Shown piece after piece: positions 60,441-64,000 of a DNA stretch of 64,000 bases. How positions within the stretch are numbered: the stretch's first letter is position 1; each line of letters starts with the position of its first letter. Position numbers and translations under genes: made by a program. Source of the DNA: Leishmania martiniquensis (taxonomy: Eukaryota > Euglenozoa > Kinetoplastea > Trypanosomatida > Trypanosomatidae); NCBI RefSeq assembly GCF_017916325.1, contig NC_090145.1, positions 116,001 through 180,000 of the forward strand. The letters are read 5' to 3'. The notes beneath the pieces are model-generated. The model saw only the letters and a program-made list of their open reading frames with translations. It was not told the DNA's origin and did no database searches.

Positions 60441-62450
60441 ATGGCGCGCTCGGAGCACCAGGGGCAGCCATCTGAGCCCTGCCACGATGCTGGAGGCATG
60501 CAGGAGGATTCTCGTGAAAGCAGCACGTCGTCGGGTACTTGTGTCCACCCCGGCGCGGCCGCTCTGTTCGAGAAGTGCCCCTGTCTTCGCAGGATACCGA
60601 TCTTTGGCGAGGCGACGGAAGGCTACGGGCCCAAGGTGGTCGTCGCCCTCGGTGCCAGCTACCTGCTCTGTAAGGGCATCGCGGATCAGATTCTCAGTGG
60701 CCAGACGTTCGCGATGATGATCGACCGATACAAGATCAGCGTGCCACGGTATCAGCGCCTCTCCAGCATCTCGACCATGGGTTGGTCCATCAAGGCCTTC
60801 ACCGCGATGCTGTGCGACGGCTTTGCCTTCCTCGGCTACACCAAGCGCTGGTACATGTTCATCTCGTGCGTGGGCGGTGGCGCTTTCGCGCTGATCTACG
60901 GGCTGCTGCCCGCGAAGGAGGCGTCGGCGAACACCGCGTGCGCCTTCATCTTCCTCTCGTGCTGGGGCAAGGCCAACGTGGACATCCTGTCGGAGGGCCA
61001 CTACAGCCGCCTGATGCGCCAGAACCCGAAGCCCGGCCCGGCGCTGGTGAGCTGGATCTGGGTGTGGATCATGGTAGGAGCTATCATCGCTGTGATCATG
61101 AACGGCCCGCTCGCGGATGCTGGCAAGCCGCAGATCAGCATCTTCATCTCTGCTGGACTGCAGCTGCTCACCTGCGTCTTCTACCTCTTCAACTGGTACG
61201 GTGAGAAGAAGAACCGCGTGCTGCGCTCCGAGGACGCGCTGTACATTCTGGAGCAGACGCGCAAGGAGCGCGAGCGCTTTGGTGTCGCTGAGGGCACGAG
61301 CGGGGAGGAAAGCGATGGGGGCAAGGCTCCTGGGAAGGAAGCGGACGCGGAGGTGGCGAGTGCGGATGCGGAAGCGACGACCGAAGTGGAGGAGGCGTTG
61401 CGTGATGAATTGGTTCTGGGCTGCCACTTGCATAGCGAACGTTACGATGAAGGGAAGGAGGAGGAGTACGAGGAGGGAGCGGCGATGGCCGAAGGGGAGG
61501 TGTACTACGGCAAGCCGCCGGTGCCGTGCCTGTTCGGGCTGTTCGAGGTGAACACGGAGGTGATCAGCCTGAACTGGCGCATCTTCGTGTATAGCATGAT
61601 CATGACAGGAGGTGTCGTGGCGATGCTGTGTGCCAACATTTTGGCGGACACGCTGGGCCTCCTGATCGCGTGCGTCGTTGTGTCGACCATCTGCTGCACG
61701 CTCTCCTTCTGGGCCCTGCCGCTGGTGATTGCGAAGGCGAACATATTTTGCTATCTTCAGATGGTTGTGTACGTTCGCGCCAGCAGTCCTTTGTACGCCT
61801 TCTACCTGAATTCGAACGGGTGCAGGGGTAGCTACCCGAACTTCAGCTACAGCTTCTACAACACGGTGGCTGGTGTGATTGGTAACGTTGCCGGGCTCAT
61901 TGGTGTCACCCTCTTCAACGCCCTCTTTTCGAAGCACAATTATCAGGTGACCTTCATCGTGACGACCATCATGCAGGTTCTCGGCGGCATGGTCGACATC
62001 ATTATTGTGAAGCGGTGGAATCTGTACATTGGTATCCCTGACCACGCCATGTACATCTGGGGCGATGCCGTGGTGGGGCAGGTGGTGTACATGCTCGGCT
62101 TCATGCCGCTTGTGATTCTCATGTCGCGCCTGTGCCCTCGCGGGTCGGAGAGCGTCGTGTACGCGCTGATGGCGGGCTTCGCGAACCTCGGCCAGACGAC
62201 CTCCGCGTCGGTCGGTGCAATCCTGATGGAGTACGGCCTGCCCGTCTTTGCAGGCGACGACCCATGCAACTTCGACAACCTGCCGCTGCTGCTCTTCCTA
62301 ACGAGCATCTGCACACCGCTTCTCGTCATTCCTCTCTCGTACTTGCTCCCGATCGCCCGCATCGTTGACGACGTTGACGTGGATGGCAATGTCGTTCGCC
62401 AGAAGGTGGAGGAGAACGTCGTGGAAGCGGTAAGCGGTAGCCCCGCCTGA
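60441..62450 (+). CDS. Folate/biopterin transporter, array member 4
   Basis: The product has 669 residues from the first in-frame ATG (MARSEHQGQP). The frame runs 80 codons further upstream through the TA repeat and C/T tracts, which I reject as leader. It is an FBT-family carrier with the same motifs: GWSIKAF (about 114-120), GYTKRW, DILSEGHYSRLM, VKRWNLYIGIPDHAMY and SRLCPRGSESVVYALM. The first 32 residues are unlike members 2 and 3, but from HPGAAALFEKCPC onward long DNA tracts are nearly identical to them, interrupted by divergent blocks. The cytoplasmic loop at about 270-360 is strongly acidic and different from both. The C-terminus is shorter and distinct. The mixture of identical and divergent tracts suggests conversion from its neighbours. 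Confidence 0.94.
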   Translation: MARSEHQGQPSEPCHDAGGMQEDSRESSTSSGTCVHPGAAALFEKCPCLRRIPIFGEATEGYGPKVVVALGASYLLCKGIADQILSGQTFAMMIDRYKISVPRYQRLSSISTMGWSIKAFTAMLCDGFAFLGYTKRWYMFISCVGGGAFALIYGLLPAKEASANTACAFIFLSCWGKANVDILSEGHYSRLMRQNPKPGPALVSWIWVWIMVGAIIAVIMNGPLADAGKPQISIFISAGLQLLTCVFYLFNWYGEKKNRVLRSEDALYILEQTRKERERFGVAEGTSGEESDGGKAPGKEADAEVASADAEATTEVEEALRDELVLGCHLHSERYDEGKEEEYEEGAAMAEGEVYYGKPPVPCLFGLFEVNTEVISLNWRIFVYSMIMTGGVVAMLCANILADTLGLLIACVVVSTICCTLSFWALPLVIAKANIFCYLQMVVYVRASSPLYAFYLNSNGCRGSYPNFSYSFYNTVAGVIGNVAGLIGVTLFNALFSKHNYQVTFIVTTIMQVLGGMVDIIIVKRWNLYIGIPDHAMYIWGDAVVGQVVYMLGFMPLVILMSRLCPRGSESVVYALMAGFANLGQTTSASVGAILMEYGLPVFAGDDPCNFDNLPLLLFLTSICTPLLVIPLSYLLPIARIVDDVDVDGNVVRQKVEENVVEAVSGSPA

Positions 62451-64000
62451 CAGCCTGTCGGAGCGTTTGGCACAGAAGGCGGCGGTTGCGCAGAAGGGCA
62501 GCTTGTAAGGTCAGCGGCCTGCCGGTGAGGGTGTCGCTTGCGTGGTGGCGCGGGGAAGGGGGGAGGGGAGGGGCTGATCAGAGCTCCCCACAGGCGGTCA
62601 GGCAGACGAAACGGAAGAAGAAACGGGGGAACAGTTCCCACCGGGGGTGGGGGGATGTGTGTGCGAGTGTATGAGCGGAGAAGATGTAACGATTTTCTTT
62701 TGCTCCCCCTTCCCCCCCCCCCCACTTCCCACCCAGACTGACACGCACTGAGGTCTCTCTTTTTCTCCTCATCGGGCGTTGCCGCGCTGCGTACGCGCAC
62801 CAGTTCGCTCGCCCACAGATCGAAGGGGCTACACGCGAAGATGTGAGCACCAGACCCTCGACTCCTCTAACGACAACCGCACGCCCCCGAGGTAAACGTA
62901 CGAGAAAACATTAACACAGCACACACACACACACACCTCTCTCCTCTCCCCTATTCGTGCTCGTTGTATACCCGATAACCGATACATGTTTGTATATGTG
63001 CTAAAGTCATTTGTTCTCTGTGCACCCCCATCCTCCTCCCTCCCTCCCTCCCCAACCTCACACACACACACATACCTGAATCGGCTCTCGCGCTCGTCGC
63101 ACTTGTGTGCATCTCCGTTTTTTTTTCTTTGTCCTCTCCCCTCCTACAACGTGCGCCTCAGCAGCTGTAAGTGTGTACGCTCGTGTGCCAAGGCTTATCC
63201 CCTCCCCTCCCCCTCCCTTCTCCCCTCTCTCTCTCTCGCATGCACGCATGCCCTTGTGCCACTTCTTTTCAGCTATTTCCGTCGTGACGCCTCTGTGTGG
63301 CTCCGACTCCTCTCCTTCCTTCTCTCTTTTTTTTAGTCCTCCCTCTTAGCTGCCTCGCATTTTCCTTGGTAGGCCGGTGCGCAGAGAACGCCGAACAGCT
63401 CTTCGCCGCCGCCGACTCCTCTTCAGACGCCCACTGGTCGGCGATGCGGATCGCATCAAAGCACATCCTCGCTGGTGTCTTCTTTTTTTTCTCGTTGCTC
63501 TTAATGACTTCGTCGTCTGTGTACGTGTGCAGCTCTTCACGGACCTTGTAATACACACTCTCTTCCCCCTCCCCGCCTCTTCCCCTTCCGTTCGCACACG
63601 AGCATCGGAAGAGCGCACCTGTCAGAGGCATCTGGAAAGGTGAAGCACTACATTCCTGCACATGTGATAAATTAACGCATAGGAATACATCCCCTCCCTC
63701 CTCTCCCTGCACACACACACACACATATATATATAGGCACCCTCGACAGAGGCAGTTTCGCATCACCGCGACGTGACGCATCCGCGAGACGAACTGACAC
63801 GATAGAGGCCCTCTTCATTCGGTCTGTGTTTGGACAGAAAGAGGGGAGGGGTTATGTTACCGCGCCACCTGCACCCTTGTGTAAGCATAGAGAGGTGCAT
63901 GCCTGTTGTAGAGTGCACGAACATGCACAAAGACACACACACACACGTTCTCTTTGTTTTCTCGCTCATGCAGCATCGCACCTGCCGTCTTTCGATGCAT
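62451..64000. other. 3' region after the FBT array, to window edge
   Basis: There is no supportable gene. It has a C-run (62713-62724), CA repeats (62919-62937), T-runs (63117-63126 and 63327-63335) and, at 63711-63735, a CA repeat followed by a TA repeat and then AG. This resembles the upstream region of a further + strand gene that would begin beyond the window. Confidence 0.6.

Noticed and set aside
60288..62045. 585-codon minus-strand frame antisense to FBT member 4, and similar frames antisense to members 2 and 3
   Set aside because: It mirrors the coding strand of a clear transporter gene; GC-rich third positions keep the antisense frame open. No protein family is recognisable and all real genes are on the + strand.
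2012..62450. A functional link between the PCD-like protein and the folate/biopterin transporters
   Set aside because: They are about 42 kb apart in a polycistronic unit where order seldom reflects function, and the PCD-like protein lacks catalytic residues.
1..64000. CRISPR arrays, bacterial operators, ribosome binding sites, Rho-independent terminators
   Set aside because: The sequence is eukaryotic nuclear DNA; the repeats seen are microsatellites and segmental duplications.
1..64000. tRNA, rRNA or snoRNA genes
   Set aside because: I did not find a convincing tRNA B-box or rRNA segment by eye. snoRNAs could be missed and would need a covariance-model scan.

Overview
The window looks like nuclear DNA of a trypanosomatid, most probably Leishmania or a close relative such as Leptomonas or Crithidia. 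It is GC-rich. Every credible gene is intron-less and lies on the + strand, so it reads as part of one polycistronic unit with no strand switch. Genes are separated by 0.75-4.3 kb of pyrimidine tracts, CA/GT and TA microsatellites and G-runs, which is the usual setting for spliced-leader trans-splicing and coupled polyadenylation. The order IDH, BRCT/coiled-coil protein, Sec23, ending in a folate/biopterin transporter array, matches what I recall of Leishmania chromosome 10 and of the syntenic part of T. brucei chromosome 8. I could not check this against a database, and the species is not resolved.

Layout. 1-9 kb: the 3' part of a coiled-coil protein open to the left edge, a mitochondrial-type PCD-like protein that lacks the catalytic histidines, a small COPI-associated-like membrane protein, and a REX1-type DEDDh RNA exonuclease. 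10-17.3 kb: a giant 2379-residue protein with a receiver-like N-terminal region and coiled coils. 19-20.3 kb: mitochondrial NADP isocitrate dehydrogenase. 20.3-24.6 kb: a long gene-free stretch that may hold retroposon relics. 24.6-32.2 kb: a KKT4-like kinetochore protein and Sec23 with a long Gly/Tyr/Gln-rich N-terminal extension. 34-39.8 kb: an oversized membrane-anchored alpha/beta hydrolase of YheT/EMB8 type. 41-42.4 kb: an MPN-domain protein, probably CSN6-like.

43.7-62.5 kb: four folate/biopterin (FBT family) transporter genes. The middle two lie in a 4.3-kb segmental duplication (48172-52461 and 52887-57185) with nearly identical 5' flanks, gene ends and 3' retroposon-like blocks. Their central cytoplasmic loops differ completely. 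The pattern points to recent duplication plus patchwork gene conversion. These parasites cannot make pteridines or folate, so the array is the metabolically central part of the window. The other genes are housekeeping or lineage-specific genes that share transcription rather than a pathway.

Many open frames here can be extended upstream through pyrimidine-rich leader sequence using non-ATG codons. Starts given below are the first in-frame ATG compatible with the leader.
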